NCBI RefSeq assembly: GCF_043951865.1 | Contig: NZ_JBINJF010000004.1 | Span: forward strand, 172,982-236,981 | DNA from: JAMQKA01 sp043951865 | GTDB taxonomy: Bacteria; Bacteroidota; Rhodothermia; Balneolales; Balneolaceae | Direction of reading: 5' to 3' | DNA length: 64,000 nucleotides | Shown: piece after piece, positions 45,039 through 53,650 of the stretch | Position numbering within the stretch: position 1 is the stretch's first letter | Layout: each line of letters opens with the position of its first letter | Program-made: the position numbers and the translations under genes | The notes under the pieces: model-generated | What the model was told of the DNA's origin: nothing | The model's database searches: none | The model's input: only the letters and a program-made list of their open reading frames with translations

Positions 45039-45731
45039 CTATTTCAAAAAGCGATTGAGCAACTCCCTCATCGTTTGGTGATTTTCAGCAAAATAATCCT
45101 CATCCAGCATGGTCTGCACATCCTGCAGGAACCGGCCATCGGCTTCTGCCAGCTCGGTACGGCTGTTTTCAATTAACGCAGCCAGCCCGTCCTGGGTCAT
45201 CTCCAGGTGGAATTGCAGGCCCAGGATACGCTCATCTAACAGGAATCCCTGGTTTTCACAGCCTTCGCTGCTTGCAATTGGCAGTCCGTTATCCGGGATA
45301 TCAAACCGGTCTCCATGCCAGTGCAGCACGACCTGTTCTTCCGGCAGAAAATTGAGCAACGGGTGCTTTCGGGCCGGCCGGGACCAGCGCACCGGAAACC
45401 AGCCGATCTCTTTTTCCGGCATCGGTTCCACTTTTGCTCCCATAGCATTGGCAATGAACTGGGCGCCCAGGCAGATCCCCAGAACATTTTTCTGATGCGA
45501 GATGCAATTTTCGATAAACATTTTTTCCTCCTCCAGCCAGGGGTGGTCCTGTTCGTCGTTCACACCCATCGGGCCGCCCATCACCACGAGGAGATCAACC
45601 TCTTCCGGTTCGGGCAACGCTTCCTGTTCAAAAAGCCGGGTACCTGACAGGTCATGACCCTGCTCTTTCGCCCAGGAGCTGATATACCCGGGCCCCTCAA
45701 AAGGGACATGTTGCAAGTAGTGTATCTTCAT
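45039..45731 (-). CDS. Class I glutamine amidotransferase-like protein
   Basis: A 230-residue GMP-synthase-type amidotransferase domain standing alone. The catalytic triad is intact: Cys87 in NVLGICLGAQ, and His175/Glu177 in GLQFHLEM. VVMGGPMGVNDEQDHPWL near 49-66 is the oxyanion/substrate strand. Stand-alone members hydrolyse gamma-glutamyl compounds such as spermidine or glutathione conjugates, but the substrate is not evident. It runs toward the truncated DinB gene. Confidence 0.9.
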   Translation of the reverse strand: MKIHYLQHVPFEGPGYISSWAKEQGHDLSGTRLFEQEALPEPEEVDLLVVMGGPMGVNDEQDHPWLEEEKMFIENCISHQKNVLGICLGAQFIANAMGAKVEPMPEKEIGWFPVRWSRPARKHPLLNFLPEEQVVLHWHGDRFDIPDNGLPIASSEGCENQGFLLDERILGLQFHLEMTQDGLAALIENSRTELAEADGRFLQDVQTMLDEDYFAENHQTMRELLNRFLK

Positions 45732-45740
45732 CTGTAATTC

Positions 45741-45899
45741 CTATTGATGTTCAAGCCACAAGCTTACATAAACTTTTCCATTCATTCCATTTTCATCCGT
45801 GCTGATCTGCACCTCCTCCGGGTTGCGGCCGGCCCGGTGGCAGGCCTGCACAACGCGTTCCCGAACCTGCTGGATGTTATGTTGTATTACATCTGGCAT
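45741..45899 (-). pseudogene. Fragment resembling the YggS N-terminus
   Basis: PDVIQHNIQQVRERVVQACHRAGRNPEEVQ matches the first 30 residues of the PLP-binding YggS family (given by parts IQHNIQQVRERV and CHRAGRNPEEV). The frame then switches to ISTDENGMNGKVYVSLWLEHQ and stops. The barrel with the PLP lysine is missing, so this is a broken relic or a chance fusion. A 10-C run at 45929-45938 lies just upstream. Confidence 0.5.
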
Positions 45900-46943
45900 A
45901 TAGGAATAGGTGATGCGATGGCAGGATTCGCCCCCCCCCGTAAAGAGCTTTGCAGGCCCTTCCCTGACCACTCGGACACATCGCCCATTTTATTTTTTGG
46001 AAACCCTCCAAGGGTTTGGAACCCCTGGAGGATTGTTTTTATTTATTTTCCTTTTTGACAGTATAAGGCAAACTCTAATCTGATATGGTTAGCAGTTAGT
46101 TCGTCAGCAGGTACTCGCTGTTAACGGCTGATCAGCCATTATACCATGCATTCAACATGGGCGAACCGTTGCATTAGCCCGGCGTTTACATGACCATTTG
46201 CCGCTGAACCGAGATACACAATCGTCGAAGCAATATCTCGAGGCCGGGTGGCGAGGTTTGCAGGAAATACTTTTACAGTCTCCCGGCGAACTTCTTCCGG
46301 GAAAAGGTTGAAAGCCCTCTGTTAGCGTCCAGCCTGGGATGACCACATCAAAAAAATGCCGCCGCGTGAGAGCTATTCTATCCTGAGCTCGACATAATTC
46401 TCCCAACCCAAATGCCTGTTTGCCTTGAAATGGCAACCAGACAGTGCCTCCTGAAGAGGGTGGGCCAATCGCGCGGGTCTGGCGATTGGATCGGGAGGTG
46501 CAGGTCTAACATAGAGTAACACCCCTTCCGCCTCCGGCGGAGCTCCCCTTGAGGGGAGATTAAAAGCCTGCCCCAAGAAGTTAAGAAACAATGTTAAAGC
46601 TGGAAGCTGTATTGAACTCACGTTAAACTAATTTTGAGTTACTTGTTGGAATACTGGCACTACCCATTCCCCCTTTGAAGGGGGGCAGGGGGATGTAGCT
46701 ATTGTTTTACAAGTTCCCATAATGAGTGAGCGGCAGCTCAAGATCGGTAGTACACCTACCTCCCAACAAAATAGCAGGTTCTGCAAAGGTCCCTACTAGT
46801 TAAGCGGGTGGGACAAGAATATGTTCAATCGGCAAACAATCTCTCTTAACAGGCTCAAAGATGTCGTTTTTTTTCAATTACCGGTGCCGTGCCGGTTCTA
46901 TCTTTCAATTGCAGCTTAAACATAAATCAAATATACCAACACG
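45900..46943. repeat. Non-coding stretch with repeat relics
   Basis: No gene is supported here. I see short palindromes: AAACCCTCC-AAGGGTTT near 46001, CCTCCGGCGGAG near 46533, and CCCCCTTTGAAGGGGGG at 46669-46685. Two dispersed-repeat copies are also present. One at 46621-46685 resembles 58146-58204. One at 46743-46794 resembles the reverse complement of 54920-54980. The remainder looks like decayed sequence. Confidence 0.6.
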
Positions 46944-47429
46944 ATGAACACCTACTTAGCCAACAATACGGAACTGCTGTTTGAAGAGCAGATCAACCTG
47001 ACCAATATCGCCGAATACGGCATCAAATGGAGCGAGTTGACGAGCGGAAAGACCGCACCGGGACCGGAAGGTGCCCGTTTTGACCTTGACTTCGAAGGGA
47101 TTGTAAACGGTCCAAAAATCAAGGGCAAAATAAAAGGAACCGATTACCTGGAAGTCCGGGCCGACGGCAAATTCATGCTGAACATCCAGGCCGCTGTTGT
47201 AACCGATGACGGGAAACGCATTGCCGTACGGGAAGATGGAATCCTCTATCCCGGTGAGAACGGGCGGGCCCGCATTCAGCTCAACCTGCAGTTTACCACG
47301 CACTATCCCGAGTACACCTGGATGAACAACGTCCAGGGATGGGCTATTTGTGAAGTGGATATGCAGCGTGGAGAAGTAAATGTCAAAGTCTATAAAGGCA
47401 ACTTCGAGTATGAGCACGAAGCTGCATAA
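46944..47429 (+). CDS. DUF3237 family protein
   Basis: A 161-residue soluble protein. GPEGARFDLDFEGIVNGPKIKGKIKGTDYLEVRADGKF (about 39-76; opening GPEGARFDLDFEGIV quoted) and the closing strands ICEVDMQRGEVNVKVYKG match DUF3237, a beta-barrel family without a proven reaction. It is preceded by an AT-rich leader and followed 24 bp later by the cupin gene; the two are probably co-transcribed up to the terminator at 47886. Confidence 0.82.
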   Translation: MNTYLANNTELLFEEQINLTNIAEYGIKWSELTSGKTAPGPEGARFDLDFEGIVNGPKIKGKIKGTDYLEVRADGKFMLNIQAAVVTDDGKRIAVREDGILYPGENGRARIQLNLQFTTHYPEYTWMNNVQGWAICEVDMQRGEVNVKVYKGNFEYEHEAA

Positions 47430-47453
47430 CCATAACCTAAAACACGCTATATC

Positions 47454-47876
47454 ATGGAAAAAGCAAATCTGAAAAACCTTGAACTTACCGAATTTACGGG
47501 GAAGGGCGATTCCGGTCAGCACTGCCTGGCCACCTTTCCTCTGTTCGGTGCTCACGGCACTGAATCCACAGCAACCGTGTATTTTGAACTGGAAGCAGGA
47601 GATACGCTCGGTCGCCACACAGATAGTGCCGAAGAGCTACTGCTTGTTTTAGAAGGCGAGGTAGAAGTCGAACTAGGCGGAGAAACGGGTCCTCTTTCAA
47701 AAGGTGAAATCGCACTCGTGCCGCGAATGGTCCCCCATAATGTAATCAACACCGGCAAAACAAAAGCCAAAGTGCTGGGATTCTTTGGGGGAGCCAATAA
47801 TATTGTCGCCACTTTTGAAAAGACCTGGCTGCCTGTAAATACAAATGTAGTTGATACTTCAACGCTGGGTGATTAA
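47454..47876 (+). CDS. Cupin-domain protein
   Basis: A 140-residue single-domain cupin. The two cupin motifs are AGDTLGRHTDSAEELLLVLEGEVEV (about 44-68) and GEIALVPRMVPHNVINTGK (about 83-101). They carry His52, Glu58 and His94 as likely metal ligands, though the first motif has only one His. Substrate unknown. Confidence 0.85.
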   Translation: MEKANLKNLELTEFTGKGDSGQHCLATFPLFGAHGTESTATVYFELEAGDTLGRHTDSAEELLLVLEGEVEVELGGETGPLSKGEIALVPRMVPHNVINTGKTKAKVLGFFGGANNIVATFEKTWLPVNTNVVDTSTLGD

Positions 47877-47885
47877 TCTTCTGCA

Positions 47886-47921
47886 GCGGGATACACTAAA
47901 ACTGTATCCCGCCTGATTTTT
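47886..47921 (+). terminator. Terminator after the cupin gene
   Basis: GCGGGATACA (47886-47895) pairs with TGTATCCCGC (47903-47912), followed by CTGATTTTTT. Confidence 0.88.
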
Positions 47922-47994
47922 TATGCCGGTCACCTTTTCCTTTTGAAATTTATGATCGTATGACGTAAAATTACGCAGATTACTAAATGTTGCC

Positions 47995-48813
47995 ATGAGT
48001 ATTCACATAACTGAATATAGACCAATAGAATATCTACAGCCTTATGTGGAGCTGTTTTGGAAGGGAGATTTTAACGTAACCAGGATGGCAGAATTTAGAC
48101 AGCAGGTTGTTCCCAATGGTTTTCTGGAGTTAATTATTCACTTATCCGAGCAGCACTGTGATCTGCCTTATGACGGAAATTGGTCAAAATCGCCCGATTA
48201 TACCATCATCGGATTGTATACCAAACCTTATGAAGTTCGGTTCTGCGAACTGGTAAATACATTCGGAATCCGATTTAAACCGGAAGGCATCTATAATTTG
48301 TTTGGTGTGCCGGCATCCCTGTTCTCGGAAAGCTATGATGACATGGAGCAGGTACTTGGGCCATCATTCCGGGAATACTGTTCCAAAATGATGGAAGCCT
48401 CCAATTGTGATGAAATGTTGAAGCTGACCGAAAAATATTTATTAAACCAACTGGAAAGAAATACCTCCGAACTGACTTATGTAAATTATGCTGCAGAGAT
48501 GATCCGAAAATCAGAGGATTTCAATAAAATCGAAGAAATTCCCGGCAAAGTTTACGTAAGCCTTCGACAATTGGAGAGAGAATTCAAGAATAAGATCGGA
48601 ACTACTCCCAAACGCTACATGCGAATCGCCCGGCTTAACGAAGTGCACAAGAAACTGGAATCAAACCAGGAGCTGGAACTTACTCAAGTGGCGTTCGACT
48701 GTGGCTATGCCGACCAGGCTCACTTCATTCGTGATTTTAAAAGCATTATGGGAGTCAACCCTACCCTTTTTATTAAAAAGAGAGATCAATTTATTGTTAA
48801 TCATCCAACTTAA
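47995..48813 (+). CDS. AraC-family transcriptional regulator
   Basis: A 272-residue regulator. The N-terminal DUF6597-type sensing domain has YLQPYVELFWKGDFN, VVPNGFLELIIHL and FGIRFKPEGIYNLFGVP. The C-terminal AraC domain has SLRQLEREFKNKIGTTPKRYMRI and FDCGYADQAHFIRDFKSIMGVNPTLF (starts given). It resembles the regulator at 33100 in layout, so the two are probably distant paralogues. The target may be the DUF3237-cupin pair before it or the reductase gene after it. Confidence 0.9.
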   Translation: MSIHITEYRPIEYLQPYVELFWKGDFNVTRMAEFRQQVVPNGFLELIIHLSEQHCDLPYDGNWSKSPDYTIIGLYTKPYEVRFCELVNTFGIRFKPEGIYNLFGVPASLFSESYDDMEQVLGPSFREYCSKMMEASNCDEMLKLTEKYLLNQLERNTSELTYVNYAAEMIRKSEDFNKIEEIPGKVYVSLRQLEREFKNKIGTTPKRYMRIARLNEVHKKLESNQELELTQVAFDCGYADQAHFIRDFKSIMGVNPTLFIKKRDQFIVNHPT

Positions 48814-48989
48814 GAAAATAGTTTGGAGCAAGTCCTTGCTCCAAATAATAAGCCTGTCCTGCTACGCAGAGATCCTGAAAATTTAATGACAAAGATATTG
48901 CGTGGAAACGGTAATAATCGCATGGATGAAGAATAGAACGCCCGGGTTCATTTCTGTACCCGATGAGGTATGCAGTATACAAGCCACTA

Positions 48990-49547
48990 TTAATGGCCTT
49001 GAATGGCAACTGGAATTACGTTGTATTTGCTCTGGACGAATCCATTTTTAAAACTGCGGGTTGAAACATGTTCCAGTTTAATGTCATTTCCCACTGGTCC
49101 AAATAAAGGTATTCCACTGCCTATAATTACAGGTATTCTGGTGAGAATTATCTCTTGAATTAAACCAGCCTTTAAAAAATTTTGGATGGTTTTGCCACCA
49201 TCGATATAAAAATGATGAAACCCTTCATTGGATAATTGATCTACAATTTCTTGTGGTGAACCCGACATAATAACTACGACATCTGAGAGCTTCTCAGGTA
49301 TCTTAAGGGACCGATTGGTTAAGACGTTTACTTTTTTGGAATAGGGCCATTCTTCAAAGGTTAGTACTTTATCAAATGTATTTCGACCCATTATCAGTGC
49401 ATCCACGGTATCTATGAAATTTTGATATCCGTAGTCTTCATCCACTTCACTGGTTTCACCTCCGGTAAGCCAATCCAATTCACCCTCTGTTCTGGCAATA
49501 AAGCCATCCACACTGGTTGCAATAAATACCGAGCATTTAGTGTTCAT
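48990..49547 (-). CDS. RibD C-terminal/dihydrofolate-reductase-like protein
   Basis: A 185-residue reductase-like protein. CSVFIATSVDGFIARTEGELDWL at the start, DALIMGRNTFDKVLTFEEWPY, the Gly-rich YIDGGKTIQNFLKAGLIQEI and PVIIGSGIPLFGPVG match the RibD-C family. It is the closest of the three in the window to the classic type. Convergent with the AraC gene at 47995. Substrate unknown; NADPH expected. Confidence 0.88.
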   Translation of the reverse strand: MNTKCSVFIATSVDGFIARTEGELDWLTGGETSEVDEDYGYQNFIDTVDALIMGRNTFDKVLTFEEWPYSKKVNVLTNRSLKIPEKLSDVVVIMSGSPQEIVDQLSNEGFHHFYIDGGKTIQNFLKAGLIQEIILTRIPVIIGSGIPLFGPVGNDIKLEHVSTRSFKNGFVQSKYNVIPVAIQGH

Positions 49548-49599
49548 CCTGTTGAATATTATTTAATGCAATTCTAATAGAACTCACGTTAAATAACAA

Positions 49600-49637
49600 A
49601 CAAAAAGAAGAGGCAGCTCATCTTGAACTGCCTCTTC
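49600..49637 (-). terminator. Terminator of the nir operon
   Basis: GAAGAGGCAG (49608-49617) pairs with CTGCCTCTTC (49628-49637). On the minus strand the hairpin is followed by TTTTTG, 28 bp after the cupredoxin gene. Confidence 0.85.
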
Positions 49638-49664
49638 CAACTAAGGGTAACTGGTTACCAGTAT

Positions 49665-50132
49665 TTATCTGCTTGTCTGGGGAACCACCGTAAGCACGCC
49701 TTTCATACCGGCCATGTAGTGTCCGGGAAAGGTACAGATATACTCATAGTCTCCGGGCTCCTCCGGTACCGTAAAGGTAACCTCCACGGTTTCTCCGCCA
49801 CCGGCCAGCGCTGTTGCAGCTACAATATCGTCCTTGTATTCAGGAGCAACATATTCATTATCCCGTGCCTGCATCGAGGCCTGGGCCAGTGCATCCACGT
49901 CAGCATCTTTATCGACTACGACCACATTGTGCGCCATCGCGGTTTTTGGCATCTGGCTCTTGGTTTTAAACCGGATCGTGATCTCCTCCCCGGCCTCGGC
50001 TTCGATCGAGGTCACATCAAACTTCATGTTGTCGGTGCCCACGATATCTATTGTTCGCTGTGCCATGGCCGTTGAGACCGCCCCGGCAATGATGAGTGCT
50101 ACTGCAAGTGTTAGTTTGGTTAGTGTTTTCAT
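49665..50132 (-). CDS. Azurin/auracyanin-like cupredoxin
   Basis: A 155-residue blue-copper electron carrier with a signal peptide (about 1-24, ending TAMA). Type-1 copper ligands are His68 (MAHNVVV), Cys133 and His138 (CTFPGH) and Met143 (AGMKG), with Met five residues after His as in auracyanin. I chose ATG 50132; the frame extends upstream to 50180, but MQPTHTTTTKPNKES is not signal-like. Its position after nirK, nirV and the SCO gene makes it the likely electron donor to the nitrite reductase in the periplasm (inference). Confidence 0.88.
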   Translation of the reverse strand: MKTLTKLTLAVALIIAGAVSTAMAQRTIDIVGTDNMKFDVTSIEAEAGEEITIRFKTKSQMPKTAMAHNVVVVDKDADVDALAQASMQARDNEYVAPEYKDDIVAATALAGGGETVEVTFTVPEEPGDYEYICTFPGHYMAGMKGVLTVVPQTSR

Positions 50133-50259
50133 AATGGATTCCTTGTTAGGTTTAGTGGTAGTTGTATGTGTTGGTTGCAAAATTGTGTGTCATTTCTAAA
50201 TCTGTCGGTTATTCTTCGGACAACGAAAACAGTCATACCGGGATGAGTTCAGAAATCTT

Positions 50260-50871
50260 TCACTGCGATTTTCCTTCTTGTATGATGGCATTAATTTCAG
50301 AGGCCGCCTCATCCACCGGCTGGAATAATCCCTCCACGCGCCGGGCAATTCGTCCCTTTTTGTCCAGCACCGTAAGCAGATTGGAATGAGCAAAATGACC
50401 ATCGCTTTTTTCGGCATACTGCACGCCCAGCATGGTGGCCAGGGTTCGCACGCTCGCGGCTTCGGACCGCATAAAATGCCAGCCGGGAATATTCAGCTGT
50501 TCCTTTTCGGCATACGCGCGGAGCACTTCCGGCGTGTCGTTTTCCACATCAAACGTTATGGCCAGCACCCGTACCGAATCCTGTTTCGTTCGGTCAACGG
50601 CGCTATAAAGTCGCCGGGCATCCTCAATCAGGACGGGACAGACCTGCGCGCAATTACCGTAAAACATGACCACAATAACCGGCTTCCCGGAAAAATCACG
50701 GAGCGAATATGTATCCCCGCGGTGATCGGTCCACTCCGCCTCCAGGTGATAAACCGAGTGTTCGGCGTTGATCTCCGTTGCACCCAGCTCATCCCCGTTC
50801 CCGTGATGGTGCTGGGCATGCAAGGCAGTTGTCAGCAACAGGGTAAACAGTATGAATATCAGCTTTTTCAT
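50260..50871 (-). CDS. SCO1/SenC-family copper chaperone
   Basis: A 203-residue thioredoxin-fold protein with a signal peptide (about 1-19) and a His-rich start HHHGNG. The copper site is complete: C74 and C78 in NCAQVCP and His162 in GHFAHSN. SCO proteins insert or reduce copper at cuproenzymes, usually cytochrome oxidase. Here the gene lies in a nitrite reductase operon, overlapping nirV by 4 bp, so it may serve NirK copper assembly. Confidence 0.9.
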   Translation of the reverse strand: MKKLIFILFTLLLTTALHAQHHHGNGDELGATEINAEHSVYHLEAEWTDHRGDTYSLRDFSGKPVIVVMFYGNCAQVCPVLIEDARRLYSAVDRTKQDSVRVLAITFDVENDTPEVLRAYAEKEQLNIPGWHFMRSEAASVRTLATMLGVQYAEKSDGHFAHSNLLTVLDKKGRIARRVEGLFQPVDEAASEINAIIQEGKSQ

Positions 50872-51674
50872 CGCGAGCGCACCTTCGTTTTGGGATTTTC
50901 TTTAACATCATAGGCGCAGCGGAACCCCATGGTAGCCGTAGCGCTTTGGGGATTAAAACTCATCCGCGTGATATAGCGGACCGACGCCGCGTAGCTGTAG
51001 GCATCGCCGAGCTGCTGCATCCGTCCCACCGTCCCGCAATCCAGGGAGAGATTATCGGCCACGACCGGCTTAAAATCCTGCACCCATTCCATGATCAAAC
51101 CGAACTGATCCCGTACCCCGTATCGGTTCACGATTCCGGTGGATCCCACCGCAGCGGTATTCCGGGTATCCACGCTCGAATACCAGCTCATCAGGCGGTT
51201 GGCGAATGCCCGGGCTTCGGCCGGAGAAGCAAACTCCACAAGCTGGGCCGAATACTCCCACTCGTTCAGCGTCGGCAGGCGCCCACCCGCCCACTGGCAG
51301 TAGGCCTGCGCGGCATACCACGAGACGTGCGTAACGGGGCTCCCCGGGTTATTCCCTTTATACTCGGGGGTGGGCAGCTCCCAGTGTGATAAATATCGTT
51401 GGTTTGCAAACACGGCGGGTATTTTTTCGGGCCGCCACTGCTCGTTTTCTCCCAGGAATTCTGCAAACTGCCTGTTTGTAACGGCGGTACTATCCATGTA
51501 GAAAGAATCGACGGTTACCGGCTCGCCCTTCACTTCAGGCAAAACCGAATGGAAAGAACCCGACGGAACCAGCACCTGGGCTGCCGCCCCGGCCACACCG
51601 GCCAGGCTGAGCAGGACTGCTGTATATACTCTCAGCAGAATGTTACCAGGTGCTATGTTCGCCAGGATGTTCAT
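50868..51674 (-). CDS. nirV: NirV-like formylglycine-generating-enzyme-fold protein
   Basis: A 268-residue exported FGE/sulfatase-modifying-factor-fold protein. After a hydrophobic leader (about 14-33), the fold markers are VPSGSFHSVLPEVKGEPVTVDSFYMD (start), TNRQFAEFLGEN, GSPVTHVSWYAAQAYCQWAGGRLPT and MEWVQDF, ending MGFRCAYD. NirV is found beside nirK in many denitrifiers, probably for NirK maturation, though its reaction is unproven. It lies 46 bp after nirK. Confidence 0.85.
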   Translation of the reverse strand: MNILANIAPGNILLRVYTAVLLSLAGVAGAAAQVLVPSGSFHSVLPEVKGEPVTVDSFYMDSTAVTNRQFAEFLGENEQWRPEKIPAVFANQRYLSHWELPTPEYKGNNPGSPVTHVSWYAAQAYCQWAGGRLPTLNEWEYSAQLVEFASPAEARAFANRLMSWYSSVDTRNTAAVGSTGIVNRYGVRDQFGLIMEWVQDFKPVVADNLSLDCGTVGRMQQLGDAYSYAASVRYITRMSFNPQSATATMGFRCAYDVKENPKTKVRSR

Positions 51675-51720
51675 GTTAGTCGATGATATGTCGTTGGTTT
51701 TATAATGTATTTATTGATCA

Positions 51721-52854
51721 TTATTTCTTGCGTGGACCCGCTTTCAGGGTGCCGGTAGCTCCTTTTTCGGCATCGGCGAACTCGTGGTCGATCAGGATAT
51801 ATTTTCCCTCTTCAGGGACGATAAACTCGATGGTAGCCGAGCTGGAGGCTCCCAGCAGTACCGTCTGCATGCCGCGCATCTCGTTGTATGGGTGACCTTC
51901 CAGCCATACGCGATCAAAAATGGCCCCGATTACATGGAAGCTGGAGGTACCGCTGGGACCGTTGTTTGAAAAGTGCAGGCGCACGCGGTCGCCGGCATTC
52001 GCCTTCAGGGGCTGATCGTGCAGGATCGTCTGGTGCCCGTTGAATACCACGTGGGAAGGATTACGGTTCTGGGCTCCCTCAAAATCATAGACAAACAGCT
52101 CTCCGGATCCCTTTTTCAGGTAGTATTCGGACTGTACAATTGCGTATTCACGGTCCACCTGCTCGTCGGTGGGATATCCCTCCTTCGGGGAAACAACCAC
52201 CATTCCGTGCTGTCCCATCGCGGTGTGCATCAGCACACTGGGGGTGCCGCAGTGATATATATAGGAACCCGCATAATTGGCCACCCAGTCAAATTTGATC
52301 GATTCGCCCGGGGCAATGCTTCGCCACTTGTCATCCTTGGCTACCGTTCCGGCGTGAAAATCCATGGAGTGCGGCATCGGCATGGTGGCCGGCTGCGCTT
52401 TCATAAAATTGTTCTCTGCTACCTGTTGCATAAATGGGGCGCCCTCTTTGGTCGGCTCGGTAATGGTCACCTCTTCATCCGACCGGTTTTTCATGGTGAA
52501 CGTGATGCGGTCCCCTTCTTTTACGTGAAGAACGGGTCCGGGCACCGTGCCACCAAACGTCCAGGCGCGATATTTGACCCCTTCGGCCACCTCAATTTCC
52601 TGGGCAATGATATCGATACGTACCTCATGATGCTTGTTGCCCTCGTAATCGAGCGGTTCCAGGTTAGGCAGCATCGACAGGTGTTCTCCGACGACGGGCG
52701 GACCGTCATAATCTTCGGTGAAGACTTCTGCTTCCGGCATGCCAAAGGTCATGCCATCCAGTTCGTATTCTTCTGTCTGGGCGTAGGCCATGTTTGACAG
52801 CCCAATGATTACCAATCCGAGTAAAAGGCGAAAACTGAGTGTTGGGACGTTCAT
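51721..52854 (-). CDS. nirK: Copper-containing nitrite reductase NirK (AniA-like)
   Basis: A 377-residue two-cupredoxin-domain enzyme reducing nitrite to nitric oxide in the periplasm; signal peptide about 1-25 (NMAYA). Type-2 copper ligands are His167 (MDFH), His201 (YIYH) and His357 (LIDH); catalytic Asp165 and His307 (SFHVIG) are present. Type-1 ligands are His162, Cys202 and His210, but the axial position is Gln215 (HTAMGQHGM) where family members have Met. A loop of about 20 extra residues (EGAPFMQQVAENNFMKAQPAT, near 138-158) precedes the first type-1 His. It heads nirK-nirV-SCO-cupredoxin. Confidence 0.92.
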   Translation of the reverse strand: MNVPTLSFRLLLGLVIIGLSNMAYAQTEEYELDGMTFGMPEAEVFTEDYDGPPVVGEHLSMLPNLEPLDYEGNKHHEVRIDIIAQEIEVAEGVKYRAWTFGGTVPGPVLHVKEGDRITFTMKNRSDEEVTITEPTKEGAPFMQQVAENNFMKAQPATMPMPHSMDFHAGTVAKDDKWRSIAPGESIKFDWVANYAGSYIYHCGTPSVLMHTAMGQHGMVVVSPKEGYPTDEQVDREYAIVQSEYYLKKGSGELFVYDFEGAQNRNPSHVVFNGHQTILHDQPLKANAGDRVRLHFSNNGPSGTSSFHVIGAIFDRVWLEGHPYNEMRGMQTVLLGASSSATIEFIVPEEGKYILIDHEFADAEKGATGTLKAGPRKK

Positions 52855-53546
52855 AATAATGGAAGTTTTGATTTTATTATTTAAGACAATTTTGTCTTTT
52901 ATTGTTTACCTATACTACTTGCAATCCTCATGCCAGACAGTTCCAAATCCCAAAATTTTTATATAAAAAGACATTTAAGTCTCTTTTATGAGAACTGACC
53001 ATACCGCCGGGTTATGCGGGACAAGGACTGCGAAGAGAATGATTGTATTTTTGCAATAATGGAAGTGGGCAGCTCTTGCAATTTTGCAATACCAGCACTC
53101 CCGGTGACAGAAACGGGAGAGGATTCTCTATAAAAGGGAGCAAAAAATCCAGGCAGAGAATGGAGAAGAACTCGTTGGTAAAAATGAGCTGCCCCCAAGC
53201 CCCTCTTGAGAAGAAAGATTTAGGGAAATTGACCCGTGTTCTCCATCCCTCCCCGAAATCCATAATCCTTCATCCCTAATCCCCACCCGCTCTTGCAATT
53301 CGTGAGTCGTCCGGCAAAATGTAACGCAGCCGAAGTTTAGTTATTAGTGGATTGGTTATGCGTTATTTGTTGAACCAATAACGAATCCCCGCCGGTGATT
53401 TTCCAGGTTCGTTTTTTGATCATTGAAAAAATGAACTAGGAAAGATGATTAAGAACCCTGAAAAAGAGAAAGGGGGTTCGTAACTTTATAAGAAAACTCC
53501 AAGTAATCGAGGAACTGAATAAGAAGCGACTCTTCTAACACTTGTC
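52855..53546. promoter_or_regulatory. Upstream region of nirK with two AGAC-N6-GTCT dyads
   Basis: AGACAATTTTGTCT (52884-52897) and AGACATTTAAGTCT (52969-52982) are two inverted repeats of the same form, centres 85 bp apart, 36 and 121 bp before the nirK start codon. No clear TAnnTTTG box lies nearby, so nirK may need an activator. The remaining sequence to 53546 has no gene that I can support. Confidence 0.5.
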
Positions 53547-53613
53547 TTGACATATATCAAGACCATTTCCTGCCAAATATCAATGGTGGGTACGGCGGCC
53601 TGCTGTATGTTAG
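53547..53613 (+). promoter_or_regulatory. Tandem FNR-type boxes and promoter of the YceI gene
   Basis: TTGACATATATCAA (53547-53560) matches the TTGAT-N4-ATCAA FNR box with one change. A weaker half-conserved box CTGCCAAATATCAA follows at 53570-53583, 23 bp on. A TATGTTAG element, imperfect TAnnTTTG, is at 53606-53613. The spacing of all three parts is identical to that at 55109-55175. Confidence 0.7.
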
Positions 53614-53650
53614 GCATACATTAAATCGTTTAAAACAAACTAGTATTACA

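Noticed and set aside
46152..46621. Minus-strand ORFs of 94 and 82 codons
   Set aside because: No family pattern, overlap with repeat relics, and unusual Cys/Arg-rich composition.
53043..53279. 78-codon plus-strand ORF after TATTTTTG
   Set aside because: Composition is not coding-like and there is no TTG partner for the promoter element.
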